From: Paenibacillus woosongensis
GTDB taxonomy: Bacteria > Bacillota > Bacilli > Paenibacillales > Paenibacillaceae
NCBI RefSeq assembly: GCF_009725165.1
Contig: NZ_WNZW01000005.1
Coordinates: 1-64,000 of the forward strand
Direction of reading: 5' to 3'
DNA length: 64,000 nucleotides
Translations under genes and position numbers: made by a program
The notes under the pieces: generated by a model
What the model was told of the DNA's origin: nothing
Databases searched by the model: none
Seen by the model: the letters and a program-made list of their open reading frames with translations, nothing else
Shown: positions 35,401-43,719 of the stretch, in pieces
Numbering within the stretch: position 1 is the first letter of the stretch
Layout: each line of letters opens with the position of its first letter

Positions 35401-38169
35401 GTTACGGTAATCCCGTTGTCTGCCGGCACTTTGATTCCGTTTGAGAACATGGATTTCGAGCTCGGCACCTTTGCGGGATGGTCGGAGTGGCACCCGGAAC
35501 AGCAGCCAATCGCCCAGTTCGTTGATAACGACAGCCCGAGAGGACAATATAAATTAACGCATTGGGGCTCAGGGGATTACATCCAATCGACCTACCGCAC
35601 GCTTGAGGTGCCTAACGGCAAATACAAGGTTCAAGTGTGGGCCCGCACAGGCGGAGGACAGAATAAGTTCCAGCTGGAGGTTAAAAATTACGGCGGAGAG
35701 AGCCTGGCTAGAGATATGCGCAAAGCCGACGGCGGAAGCTGGACGCCGTTCTTCCTCGACAACATCCAAGTCACGAACGGCCAGCTGGAAATTGGCGTGT
35801 ATTCGGACGCCAAAGCCGGGAATTGGGCGGCGATCGACGATTTTCAAGTATTCAGCTATGCCCCTTCCGCGCCAACGGGAATCAAAGCGATCGGCGGCGA
35901 TCAAAGCGCTTCGCTGCAGTGGCAGCGGAACACGGAGTTCGACATGGCTTCCTATAATGTGTACCAGGACGCAAGCCTGGTGCGCAATGTGACCGCACCT
36001 ACCGTGGTGATCGATGGGCTGACGAATGAGCAGTCCTACACCTTCACCGTTCGGGCGGTAGATACGGATGGAAACGAGTCGCTGTCATCCCAATCCGTCA
36101 CCGTAACGCCGCGAGTCCCGGTGCCGGTGGAGAATGCGGGCTTCGAGCACGGCGACACGACGGGCTGGAGCAGCTGGAATCCTGGCGGCGATGCCCAATT
36201 TGTCGATAACGACAATCCGCGTACGGGGAACTATAAGCTCACGCATTGGGCGGGAGCCGACTACATGCAGAATACGTATCGAACGATCGGCTTGGCCAGC
36301 GCGACGGACGATACCTACCAAGCATCAATCTGGGTGAGAACCGGAGCTGATCTGAATGCTCTCCGTATGGAAATCAAAAAATACGGCGGTCCGGATTTGG
36401 AGATTGATTTAAGCTCAGCCAGTTCTTCCGATTGGACGCTGTTCATCAGTGAGCCATTTAAAATCACGAGCGGGGAAGTGGAAATCGGCTTATTCACGGA
36501 CGCCAAAGGCGGCAATTGGACGGCGTTCGACGATTTCCAACTGATCCAGGTGAACCACGAGGATAGCGTGCCGGTGACCGGGATTTCGCTCATTCCCGCA
36601 GAACTGACACTGAATCTTGCGAATCATCGGACGCAGGCTTTAACAGCCGTCATCACGCCGGACAACGCTACCCACCGGGAGGTAGAGTGGAGCAGCGATA
36701 ACGAGTCGGTCGCGGTCGTGAACGGCGGGGTAGTCACGGCGGTAGGCGCCGGGGCGGCGACAGTGACGGTGACCACGGTGGATGGCGGTTATTCGGCCAG
36801 CGCGAGAGTGACGGTGATCGCAGGATCAGCCTCACCTCAGCCTGAGCCGAAGCCAAGCCCGGGTCCAGGGTCGTCCTGGAGCGGCTCGGGAAACACCGGC
36901 CAGTCCGCTCAACAGCCTGTGGACAAGGAGAACAAGCCGACCGTTGCACGCAATGGCAGCACTGCAGTAATTGGCAATTTCCCTAGTCAGGCAGGATTGA
37001 TCCAGGTTAGCGGAGAGCTGCTGAAGGAAGCGGCTTCTGGCGATGGGGTAACGAAACTGTTGTTGGATCTTAGCAAGGCTTCCGAATCCGAGCCGCTCGT
37101 CATTGAACTGCCGGTGCAGGCACTATATGAAATTGCCGCTGCAACCAGCAATTTGTCTCTGGCGTTCCAGACGAGACATGCGGAATACGAGTCGAGTTTG
37201 TCCGCCATGCTGCCTGCAGTTCAACCGGCAGATGATCAAGCCGTGCTGCGGATTGAAATCGGAGAAGCCGCGGACACTGCCAATCTGTTGGGCGAATCCG
37301 TCAGAAGCTCATTGATCGCAGCTGTCCCGGCGTTTCGTATCCAGCTGCAATCTGGCGGGGTGAGCACCGAAGTCAGCCGCTTCGGCAAGGCTTATCTCTC
37401 CCGGACATTAAAGCTGGATTCTAAGGTCGATCCGTCTGGAATGACCGGGATCGCCCTTGATCCTGCAACGGGGCAAATGAGCTTTGTTCCGCTGACCGTG
37501 CTGCATACGGAAGATGGTCAGGTGCATGCTGTGCTTAAGACGAATTATGCGGACGACCGGATCATCGCCATCATTGCCGTCCAGGCTAAGACCTTTGCCG
37601 ACATTCAGGCGCATTGGGCGAAGACGGATATTGAGGCGCTTTCGGCAAGATTCATAATTCACGGTACGGCAAACGGCACGTTTGATCCCCAGCAGCAGGT
37701 GACTCGCGCAGAATGGGTTTCCATGCTTGTTCGGGCTTTAGGTCTGGCTCAAAGGGGAACACAAAGCACGGATTCGTTCACCGATGTACCGGAGGCGGCA
37801 TGGTACAAGGATTCCGTTCAGACCGCTGTTGAGGCGGGCTTGATTCAAGGCTTCGATGACGGCACCTTTAAGGCGGATGAGGCTGTCACCCGAGAGCAAA
37901 TGGCCGTTACCCTGTTTAAAGCGGTGGAGCTTGCAGACGGACTCCAGAATGAGGCTGCAATCGGCCAATCTCAGTTGGATCTGACGGCCTTCAAGGACGC
38001 GGAGGATGTCTCCGCATGGGCTGTGGAAGCTCTGTCCCAGCTGACGGGTGCCGGTATTCTTACAGGAGACGGCCAGGGGCTGCTGCAGCCGAACCGGGAG
38101 GCTTCCCGGGCTGAAGCGGCTGTGGTGCTTCACAAGGTATTGCAGGAATTAAATTTCATAACCGAATAG
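32482..38169 (+). CDS. Giant S-layer-anchored GH30 glycosidase with repeated binding modules
   Basis: This encodes 1895 residues. Order: signal peptide to about 38; GH30 domain 40-485 with Glu240 (IQNEPHHE) and Glu336 (FTESSGGD); CBM6-like module 497-622 (RVEAEDY start); three homologous jelly-roll type modules at about 627-771, 985-1124 and 1214-1357, each opening with NGGFEEG/NMDFELG/NAGFEHG and sharing YKLTHWA/YKLTHWG; fibronectin-III domains at about 789-886, 890-980 and 1130-1213; a bacterial Ig-like (Big_2) domain 1362-1448; a Pro/Ser linker; an unassigned region about 1485-1695; and three SLH domains 1704-1890 that bind wall polymer. It would cut polysaccharide at the cell surface. GAGGGGAGC precedes the ATG. 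Confidence 0.92.
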   Translation: MKGMRITKQSKSVLSIILSTSLVLSMLSGLFASSVGAASEPVEVWVTTGDKSKLLNQEPDIAFGSAGGASPYTIHVDENTTYQEIEGFGAALTDSSAWLLGEVLTDAARDEVMEQLFDVNQGIGFSYIRLPMGSSDFARSHYTYNDTAGNAEDLSLSQFSIDHDRQYIIPVLKQALAMNPEIKIMGSPWSAPAWMKDNKSLAKGKLKPEYYDAYARYFVKFIEAYAAEGIEIDAVTIQNEPHHEADNYASMRMEAAEQAEFIKNHLGPAFAAANIDTKILIWDHNWSDPDYPIEVLNDPEAKRYIAGSAFHGYAGKVENQAQVHDLHPDKGIYFTESSGGDFAPVFGDNLAWDVQNLIIGSTRNWAKTVLKWNLALDEDYGPRVGGCTDCRGVVTADKPSKSITSLNEEYYAFGHASKFVRPGAVRIKSNTLGSGSIENVAFKNKDGSKALIVLNSAKSQREFKVQWGAQSFTYTLPAGAVATFTWDGAPTGDAGVNPYGRVEAEDYTNASGIQTGVAADAGGGSYVAPAGNEGYIAFDNVQFVDGTATVKVRAAAEQDASIEFRAGSPQGQLLGEVRLANTGGMQQWVTKSAVIQHAAGTVPLYVVLKGQMHLNWFQFSFEHYRDTLNYLSYNGGFEEGTLEEWEEWMPAGQESAHKAEMGDARSGEYKLTHWAGQAYEQRTYRTIQVPNGTYKASVWLRKGDNIEIQLQAKNYGGTDRSVTANAGFIGDYRQYVLDDIRVTNGQLEIGVHSKSTVGEWATFDDFELTPVATNAPAVGGGSGAPAIPGQVSASVMGGFHAQLQWNSAGSDVIGYKIYRSVKDIAGAAVIDGAYVDFVEAGMTGAASLTFTDQGLRGDTTYYYVVTAFNDHGESGVSQQVSITTASGTDTVPPAVPAGLKAEAGVEQAALRWNYSLDSDFARYQVYQNDARIASVEPATESRFVAKGLQPGAEYRFAVTAVDQAGNESAKSAEVTVIPLSAGTLIPFENMDFELGTFAGWSEWHPEQQPIAQFVDNDSPRGQYKLTHWGSGDYIQSTYRTLEVPNGKYKVQVWARTGGGQNKFQLEVKNYGGESLARDMRKADGGSWTPFFLDNIQVTNGQLEIGVYSDAKAGNWAAIDDFQVFSYAPSAPTGIKAIGGDQSASLQWQRNTEFDMASYNVYQDASLVRNVTAPTVVIDGLTNEQSYTFTVRAVDTDGNESLSSQSVTVTPRVPVPVENAGFEHGDTTGWSSWNPGGDAQFVDNDNPRTGNYKLTHWAGADYMQNTYRTIGLASATDDTYQASIWVRTGADLNALRMEIKKYGGPDLEIDLSSASSSDWTLFISEPFKITSGEVEIGLFTDAKGGNWTAFDDFQLIQVNHEDSVPVTGISLIPAELTLNLANHRTQALTAVITPDNATHREVEWSSDNESVAVVNGGVVTAVGAGAATVTVTTVDGGYSASARVTVIAGSASPQPEPKPSPGPGSSWSGSGNTGQSAQQPVDKENKPTVARNGSTAVIGNFPSQAGLIQVSGELLKEAASGDGVTKLLLDLSKASESEPLVIELPVQALYEIAAATSNLSLAFQTRHAEYESSLSAMLPAVQPADDQAVLRIEIGEAADTANLLGESVRSSLIAAVPAFRIQLQSGGVSTEVSRFGKAYLSRTLKLDSKVDPSGMTGIALDPATGQMSFVPLTVLHTEDGQVHAVLKTNYADDRIIAIIAVQAKTFADIQAHWAKTDIEALSARFIIHGTANGTFDPQQQVTRAEWVSMLVRALGLAQRGTQSTDSFTDVPEAAWYKDSVQTAVEAGLIQGFDDGTFKADEAVTREQMAVTLFKAVELADGLQNEAAIGQSQLDLTAFKDAEDVSAWAVEALSQLTGAGILTGDGQGLLQPNREASRAEAAVVLHKVLQELNFITE

Positions 38170-38216
38170 GGCAGGAGCTAGGTTCGGTCTGGAAATGAAT
38201 GATTTGCATTAAACGG

Positions 38217-38249
38217 GCGGGTGGATGAAAATCCATCCGCTTCTTTTTT
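38217..38249 (+). terminator. Rho-independent terminator after the giant GH30 gene
   Basis: GCGGGTGGAT, loop GAAA, ATCCATCCGC, then TTCTTTTTT. Confidence 0.85.
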
Positions 38250-38336
38250 ATTAGGCTTTGTCACAACAAGGAATATAAAAATACAGCGTCGAATAAGAAA
38301 AATAGGTTTGGTACTATTGCTTTGGAGCTGATTTCA

Positions 38337-39050
38337 ATGGATTTAGAGCAAAGAAGGCGTTGGAATGAAAATCATAAGAAGTTAACTGAAGTCATATTAA
38401 ATCCAAATGAGCATGCTCGAACGATTGAGCTATTTCTCAGCCACCATGCTCTGTTGTACTCAGCGAAAATGAGCAACGGCTGCATCCATACTTTGGAGGA
38501 TTTTGTTCTGGAAGGTTTGGAGGAAGGTGCATTAAGGAAGTACCCAGTAAATGCTCCAGATACAAAGAATTCAATCGTATGGCATCTGTGGCATATTGCA
38601 AGAGTCGAGGACATGACGATGAATATTTTGGTTGCAGACAGTCAGCAGGTACTTCATTCTGATCATTGGCTGCAAAAAATGAACATCAGATTTCCCTATA
38701 GTGGAAACAGCATGAGTGATGACGATATCGCAGAACTAAGTTCAGTTATTAATATAGAATCACTATTAGAATATAGAATAGCTGTGGGAAAACAAACCCG
38801 GCAAATCGTTTCATCACTGCAACCAGGCGAGTTCAGAAATAAAGTTCAAGATTGTAGAGTCAAAAGGTTGTTTGATGAAAATGCCATTCTTCGAGAAGCA
38901 AGCGATATTGCCGATTATTGGGGCAAGAAGACAATTGCCGGACTTGTGCTAATGCCAGCAACTAGACATAATTTTTTACATTTGAATAAATGTGCCCGTA
39001 TAAAGGATAAATTGCAAAAGAAAATGAAAAATCCAAACCGACAGGCTTAG
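38337..39050 (+). CDS. DinB-superfamily protein
   Basis: This encodes 237 residues from ATG 38337 (TTGGAG nine bases upstream); a TTG at 38322 would be its alternative. The pattern SIVWHLWHIARVED and ATRHNFLHLNKC places His residues as in the four-helix DinB/YfiT fold, whose members bind a metal and often transfer thiols or act on small molecules. It is a single gene of somewhat lower GC than its neighbours, inserted between the GH30 locus and the LacI regulator. Function unknown. Confidence 0.7.
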   Translation: MDLEQRRRWNENHKKLTEVILNPNEHARTIELFLSHHALLYSAKMSNGCIHTLEDFVLEGLEEGALRKYPVNAPDTKNSIVWHLWHIARVEDMTMNILVADSQQVLHSDHWLQKMNIRFPYSGNSMSDDDIAELSSVINIESLLEYRIAVGKQTRQIVSSLQPGEFRNKVQDCRVKRLFDENAILREASDIADYWGKKTIAGLVLMPATRHNFLHLNKCARIKDKLQKKMKNPNRQA

Positions 39051-39082
39051 CATGGCTTTGCTAAAAAAGCCAAATAAAACAA

Positions 39083-39111
39083 TTGAAATCGATTTCATTC
39101 AATTTTATAAT
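39083..39111 (+). promoter_or_regulatory. Autoregulated promoter of the LacI-family gene
   Basis: TTGAAA (39083-39088) and TATAAT (39106-39111) are 17 bases apart. The palindrome TGAAATCGATTTCA at 39084-39097 overlaps the -35 box and is identical to the one at 25133-25146. Confidence 0.8.
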
Positions 39112-39149
39112 AAGAGCAACAATGATTGAAAGTGTGGTATTCCGTGATT

Positions 39150-40160
39150 ATGAAGGAAAGTAAAATCATCGATGTTGCCAAGAGAGCCAATGTGTCGCCC
39201 GCTACGGTATCCCGCGTGCTGAACGGCAGCAACCTCGTAAATGCCAAGACGGAGGAAAGGGTGCTTCAGGCCATCCGGGAGCTGGATTACATCCCTAATA
39301 ATATGGGCAAGCAGCTTCGTTCCCGCAAAACGATGAATCTGGCGGTCGTCGTCTCCGATGTGCGTGTATCTTATTATGCGGAAATCATCAAAGGCATCGA
39401 GAACATGGCTAATTCGCTCCATTACAATGTCCTCATTTGTGATGCGCAGAACGAGAAGGCGAAGGAACGGGAGTTCCTCTCCCTGCTCATGAACCGGACA
39501 GTGGATGCTCTAATCCTTGTAACGCCGAATTTATCGGATGAGGAGATTGCAGTCTATGCCGATAACGGGTATATGGTGGGCCTGATTGGACGGAAAATTG
39601 AGCACGCGCGTATCCCTTGTTCTTTTACGGATAACATCAAGCTGGCCCAGGAGGTGGTCTTCCATCTTGCGGAGCAGGGACACCGGAAAATCGCTTTTCT
39701 TAGCGGATATGCGGATGCGACGGACAGTATCGAGCGATTGGAGGGTTATGTGAAAGCGCTTAAGGCTTGCGGGATCCCGTTTGAACCCGCTCTGGTCGAA
39801 AACGGCGATTTCTCGGAGGAGGGAGGCTGCGAGGCCTTTCACCGACTGTGCAGCAGCGGGGCTGACTTTACGGCCGTATTTGCCGCAAACGACGAGATGG
39901 CACTTGGGGTGTACAAGGCTTGCAATGAACTGGGAATATCCATTCCCGATCAATTGGCGGTCGCCGGGGTGGATAACATCAGGCTGACTAACTATGTGAC
40001 GCCAAGAATCAGTTCGGTAGAGCAGCCGCTTTATGCGATGGGGGCCGTGCTGGCCGAGAAGCTGATCGATCAGATGAACGGCAATGTGTGGGCGGAGAAG
40101 CGGTGTTTTAAAGTCGATGCGAAGCTAGTCGTGAAGGAATCTTCCAAAGGAGCGAAATGA
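39150..40160 (+). CDS. LacI-family transcriptional regulator of the GH30 locus
   Basis: This encodes 336 residues from ATG 39150; a TTG at 39126 would add eight residues and neither has a strong ribosome binding site. The helix-turn-helix IIDVAKRANVSPATVSRVLNGSN and hinge follow the LacI pattern, then a periplasmic-binding-protein-like sugar domain (MNLAVVVSDVRVSYYAEIIKGIE, ILVTPNLSDEEI, GVDNIRLTNYVTPRISSVEQP). The identical palindromes at its own promoter and at the secreted GH30 promoter indicate the target set. Its gene directly precedes the membrane AraC regulator by 12 bp. Confidence 0.88.
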   Translation: MKESKIIDVAKRANVSPATVSRVLNGSNLVNAKTEERVLQAIRELDYIPNNMGKQLRSRKTMNLAVVVSDVRVSYYAEIIKGIENMANSLHYNVLICDAQNEKAKEREFLSLLMNRTVDALILVTPNLSDEEIAVYADNGYMVGLIGRKIEHARIPCSFTDNIKLAQEVVFHLAEQGHRKIAFLSGYADATDSIERLEGYVKALKACGIPFEPALVENGDFSEEGGCEAFHRLCSSGADFTAVFAANDEMALGVYKACNELGISIPDQLAVAGVDNIRLTNYVTPRISSVEQPLYAMGAVLAEKLIDQMNGNVWAEKRCFKVDAKLVVKESSKGAK

Positions 40161-40172
40161 GGGGGGATAGGA

Positions 40173-42455
40173 TTGCTTAGTCGAAAAGATACGCGCTATT
40201 ACGGGAAAATTTTTCTGGCGATGACCCTGTCGATTGTACTGACCATCACGGTTCTTTCTGGTATCCTCTACATTAATTTTGAACGAATTGCGCTTCAGCA
40301 GTCCTACGATCAGACGATGAACAGCCTCTCCCAGACGACTCAGGAGGCATCGGTGATGGCGGTCACGGCCTCCACATTCGCCAAGCAAATATATAGCGAC
40401 CAGCATATCGCCAACCTGCTGAATTTTACCGATGTCCATCCGATGGAGATTTCTACAGCCGTCCGGCAGCTGACCAATTATCGGGAGACTTCGCCTTTCA
40501 TCGATTCGATTTATGTCTATAACGCCAAAGCGCATACGTTCTATGTGAGTACGGATATGAGCGTGGCTGCGGTATTCGATGAGTCGGAGTTCTACGATCA
40601 TGAAATGCGGGAGATGCTTGGCAATTTGGAGGTCTATGACTCCCTGATGCCAATTCCCCGCAAGCTCAGCATTGAAGGGCTCGCTGGAAATATTGCCGAG
40701 AAGCAGCGGGATGTATACAGCTTCCTGTTGTACGATACGCTGATGCCGAAGGCGAACAGAAACGCCATTGTGGTCAACATTAAAGAAACGCAATTACATA
40801 AGCATATCGACGGTTCCCTGACGAGCGACCCGGCGAACACTTTTTTGCTGGATAAGGGCGGCTATCTCGTCTCCAGCAGCTGGAAATACCCTATGCTCAC
40901 CGATATGAAGGGGACCTCGTATATTAATCGGATTTTGGCTGACCCCGACTCCTCGGGCTATTTCGTGGAGGAAGTGGACGGCGTGAAATCTTTGGTTACT
41001 TACACGGAGCCGGATTATTTGGGCTGGCGGTATGTCCGGATTCTTCCGTACACGGTCATTTCTGAAAGGATCGACATCCTGCGCGGGAAGACGATTATCA
41101 TCACGGTCTCCATTCTGCTGGCCGGGCTGGGCATATCCTACTTCGTATCACGGCGATTGTTCTCCGGGCTCAGCAAGAAGCTGTCCCATCTGGGTAATTT
41201 GGAGGCGGAGCAGAGGAACAGCCTGCAGTCGATGAAATACGAATATTTGCGCAGGCTGCTGCATGGGGATGCCGACCGGAACCCGGATCGTGTCCAGACC
41301 GGCTTTGCCCGTTATGGGGTCGGGCTTGATCCCTACTCCCCGGTACGCGTGCTGTTGATGACGGTGGATGATTACCGCTCCTTTATCGAAGCTTACACGG
41401 TGGAGGATCGGCAGCTGCTGCGGTTCGGGGTGCTTAACATCGCCCAGGAGATGCTGAACGAGGCCGGGTTTGCGGCTGCCGGCGTCGTGCTTGGCGATGA
41501 CCGTATTGCCGTAATCGTGCAGGCCAGGGACGAGGGGGCGGAGAATGAGCGCGAAGCTATTCTTGAGCATGCCGGGCGGATCCAAGCGGCGGTGACCCAA
41601 TATTTAAAGCTGTCGATTACGGTCTCAACCAGCATGATCGGCGAGGATATTCAGGCCGTCCACGGGCTGTGCCTGCAGGCGATCGAGGCTTCCTTCTCCC
41701 GCGTATTCCATGGCCTGGGAAGCATCATTGACTCGGAGACCGTGGAACTGAAGAAAGCAAAACCATATGAATATCCCCTGGATAAGGAGAAGCAGCTGAT
41801 TGACGAGCTGTATCTCGAACGGATTCCTGCCGTAAAGGAGCTGTTCAGCGAAATTATCCGGGATACGGAGAATTACTCCTATATGTCGTTTCAGCTTGCG
41901 GTATCGCATCTGTCTTTTGCGCTGCAGAACGCCATTCGTTCGATGGGACGCCGCCTCTCCGTGGCGGGTGAGCTGGCGATTCCTTCGATGCCGCTGTATC
42001 AGCATGAATGGAACGAGACGCTGGAGGAGTTCATGGGGCGATATATGCATTTATTCGACCGTCTGGAGAAGCATATGGAGGAGAACAAGGGGAGGACGAG
42101 ACAGGAGGACGTGTCGGAGCGGATCATGAAGCTGATCGACGAGAAGTATATGGATTCGAGCCTGTCGCTGGACTTGCTTGCAGATGAGCTAGGGCTATCG
42201 GCCGACTATATCGGCCGGATCTTCAAGCAGACGACATCGAGGACGATCCTTGGCTATATTCAGGAGGTTCGGATGAACAAGGTACGTGAGCTGCTGGTCG
42301 AAACCGAGGATCCGATCGGGGAAATTGCCGAACAGGCCGGATTTTCCAACAATCCGTATTTTTATAAAGCCTTTAAGAAGCATAACGGCGTAACGCCGGC
42401 TGAGTACCGCAGAATTAACGGCTGGCAGGCGGAGCAGGAGCAGGAACTGGTTTGA
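40173..42455 (+). CDS. Membrane-bound AraC-family regulator (YesS-like)
   Basis: This encodes 760 residues from TTG 40173, with AGGGGGGAT upstream. A membrane segment lies at about 10-32, then an extracellular region, a second segment near 306-326, a cytosolic middle part and an AraC DNA-binding domain at about 647-748 (LSLDLLADELGLSADYIGRIFKQ and IGEIAEQAGFSNNPYFYKAFKKH). This one-protein design senses outside the cell and binds DNA directly. Relatives usually control neighbouring LplABC-type importers. It is translated right after the LacI gene, so both probably control the GH30 locus. Confidence 0.87.
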   Translation: MLSRKDTRYYGKIFLAMTLSIVLTITVLSGILYINFERIALQQSYDQTMNSLSQTTQEASVMAVTASTFAKQIYSDQHIANLLNFTDVHPMEISTAVRQLTNYRETSPFIDSIYVYNAKAHTFYVSTDMSVAAVFDESEFYDHEMREMLGNLEVYDSLMPIPRKLSIEGLAGNIAEKQRDVYSFLLYDTLMPKANRNAIVVNIKETQLHKHIDGSLTSDPANTFLLDKGGYLVSSSWKYPMLTDMKGTSYINRILADPDSSGYFVEEVDGVKSLVTYTEPDYLGWRYVRILPYTVISERIDILRGKTIIITVSILLAGLGISYFVSRRLFSGLSKKLSHLGNLEAEQRNSLQSMKYEYLRRLLHGDADRNPDRVQTGFARYGVGLDPYSPVRVLLMTVDDYRSFIEAYTVEDRQLLRFGVLNIAQEMLNEAGFAAAGVVLGDDRIAVIVQARDEGAENEREAILEHAGRIQAAVTQYLKLSITVSTSMIGEDIQAVHGLCLQAIEASFSRVFHGLGSIIDSETVELKKAKPYEYPLDKEKQLIDELYLERIPAVKELFSEIIRDTENYSYMSFQLAVSHLSFALQNAIRSMGRRLSVAGELAIPSMPLYQHEWNETLEEFMGRYMHLFDRLEKHMEENKGRTRQEDVSERIMKLIDEKYMDSSLSLDLLADELGLSADYIGRIFKQTTSRTILGYIQEVRMNKVRELLVETEDPIGEIAEQAGFSNNPYFYKAFKKHNGVTPAEYRRINGWQAEQEQELV

Positions 42456-42519
42456 TCGCGTGATTGCGAATGCTAATGATAGCAGCGGGGTAAATCCTGT
42501 GGACTTTCATGGTATGCAA

Positions 42520-42549
42520 GAAGACGCTAACCGCAGGGTTGGCGTCTTC
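42520..42549. terminator. Hairpin between convergent AraC and OhrR genes
   Basis: GAAGACGC-T-AACC and GGTTGGCGTCTTC form a 12-13 bp stem. T tracts are poor on both sides, so termination is likely but not certain. Confidence 0.55.
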
Positions 42550-42569
42550 CTCAATTTCCACTCGCAATT

Positions 42570-43025
42570 TTATGAATTGCGTTCCTTCAGCTTCTGATGC
42601 AGATCGTTCAACTGCTGCAGCAGCTGCTCATATTCCTCCCGTCCGATTTGGCAAGCACGAATTTCCTCGCTGATCCTCAGTGTAATATGCGTCTTCTCCT
42701 CGAAGGCTTTGGGCTGAAGATGGATAAATACCTTCCTCTCATCCACCTGAGAGCGCCGCTTCTGCAGCCAGCCGTTGGCTTCCATTCGAGCAAGCATAGG
42801 AGTTAATGTGCCTGTTCCCAGATCAAGCTTCTCCCCTAGCTGCTTGACGGTGATCCCGTCCCTCTCCCATAGCGCGAGCAGCACTAAATACTGAGGGTAG
42901 GTTAACCCGAAGGGTTGAAGGACGCCGGCATAAAGCTTGTTGAACTCACTGGCGGTCTCATATACCGCGAAGCAGAGCTGTTTCTTGAGCGTCAAAAAAT
43001 CTTCCACAATGCTCACCTTGTTCAT
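42570..43025 (-). CDS. ohrR: OhrR-type MarR-family peroxide regulator
   Basis: This encodes 151 residues. The N-terminal QLCFAVYETASEFNKLY carries the reactive Cys18 typical of OhrR, which is oxidised by organic hydroperoxides and then leaves DNA. The winged helix is ITVKQLGEKLDLGTGTLTPMLARMEANGWL with wing RSQVDERKVFI. It lies 37 bp downstream of a glutathione peroxidase gene on the same strand, in place of the usual ohr gene, and a repeated palindrome upstream of that gene is its likely operator. Confidence 0.85.
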   Translation of the reverse strand: MNKVSIVEDFLTLKKQLCFAVYETASEFNKLYAGVLQPFGLTYPQYLVLLALWERDGITVKQLGEKLDLGTGTLTPMLARMEANGWLQKRRSQVDERKVFIHLQPKAFEEKTHITLRISEEIRACQIGREEYEQLLQQLNDLHQKLKERNS

Positions 43026-43062
43026 CCGTAGGTTGGTATGTTCATGAAATGTCTCAAATGAA

Positions 43063-43539
43063 TTACAGCAAAGGGATTAAATCCTCTTCGATTTTGCTTG
43101 GCGGGGTCGTTGGGCCGTATCTTTTAACGACATTCCCCTCGCGATCAACGAGGAATTTGGTGAAATTCCATTTGATCTTGCTGGACAGCAGGCCCTTCTG
43201 CTGTTCCTTCAGGAACGTGAATAACGCATCCTCGTGCTTTCCGTTGACGTCGATTTTGGCGAAAATCGGAAAGGTAACGCCGTAATTGATCTGGCAGAAC
43301 TGCGTGGTTTCTTCAATGTTATCGTACTCCTGGTTGTTGAACTGATCGCTGGGGAAGCCCAGAATAACCAATCCCTGGTCCTTGTATTTATGATATAACT
43401 CTTGGAGTCCGCCGAATTGAGGGGTAAACCCGCATTTGCTGGCCGTATTCACGATGATTAAAGGCTGTCCCTTATAATCTTGGAGCGATTTCTGCTCCCC
43501 ATTCGTCATTGTAACCTGGAAATCATACACGGTATTCAC
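43063..43539 (-). CDS. Glutathione peroxidase-like thiol peroxidase
   Basis: This encodes 158 residues starting at GTG 43539, which has AAGGAGG eight bases upstream. The catalytic block NTASKCGF holds Cys36 (no selenocysteine), with the following FPSDQFNNQE and WNFTKFLV motifs supplying Gln and Trp/Asn. Bacterial forms reduce hydroperoxides, usually with thioredoxin. It is the first gene of a two-gene set with OhrR. Confidence 0.9.
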   Translation of the reverse strand: MNTVYDFQVTMTNGEQKSLQDYKGQPLIIVNTASKCGFTPQFGGLQELYHKYKDQGLVILGFPSDQFNNQEYDNIEETTQFCQINYGVTFPIFAKIDVNGKHEDALFTFLKEQQKGLLSSKIKWNFTKFLVDREGNVVKRYGPTTPPSKIEEDLIPLL

Positions 43540-43559
43540 GGCGAAACCTCCTTAATTTA

Positions 43560-43586
43560 ATCGTACACGATTCGATCGTACACGAT
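43560..43586. promoter_or_regulatory. Probable OhrR operator, two direct 12-bp palindromes
   Basis: ATCGTACACGAT occurs at 43560-43571 and again at 43575-43586, a 15-bp period. Each is a palindrome around AC. They lie 20-47 bp before the peroxidase start codon, over the expected promoter. Confidence 0.65.
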
Positions 43587-43719
43587 TAAATGCGGTTTGG
43601 CAACTGGAATCCCGGCGAATCATGAAGCGGGGGTGCAATAATATACTATGCCTGACGTCACATGCGGCTCTATAATGCAAGGTAATTTCCCTTGTGAAGG
43701 AGCTAAGGAGCAGTGCTTA

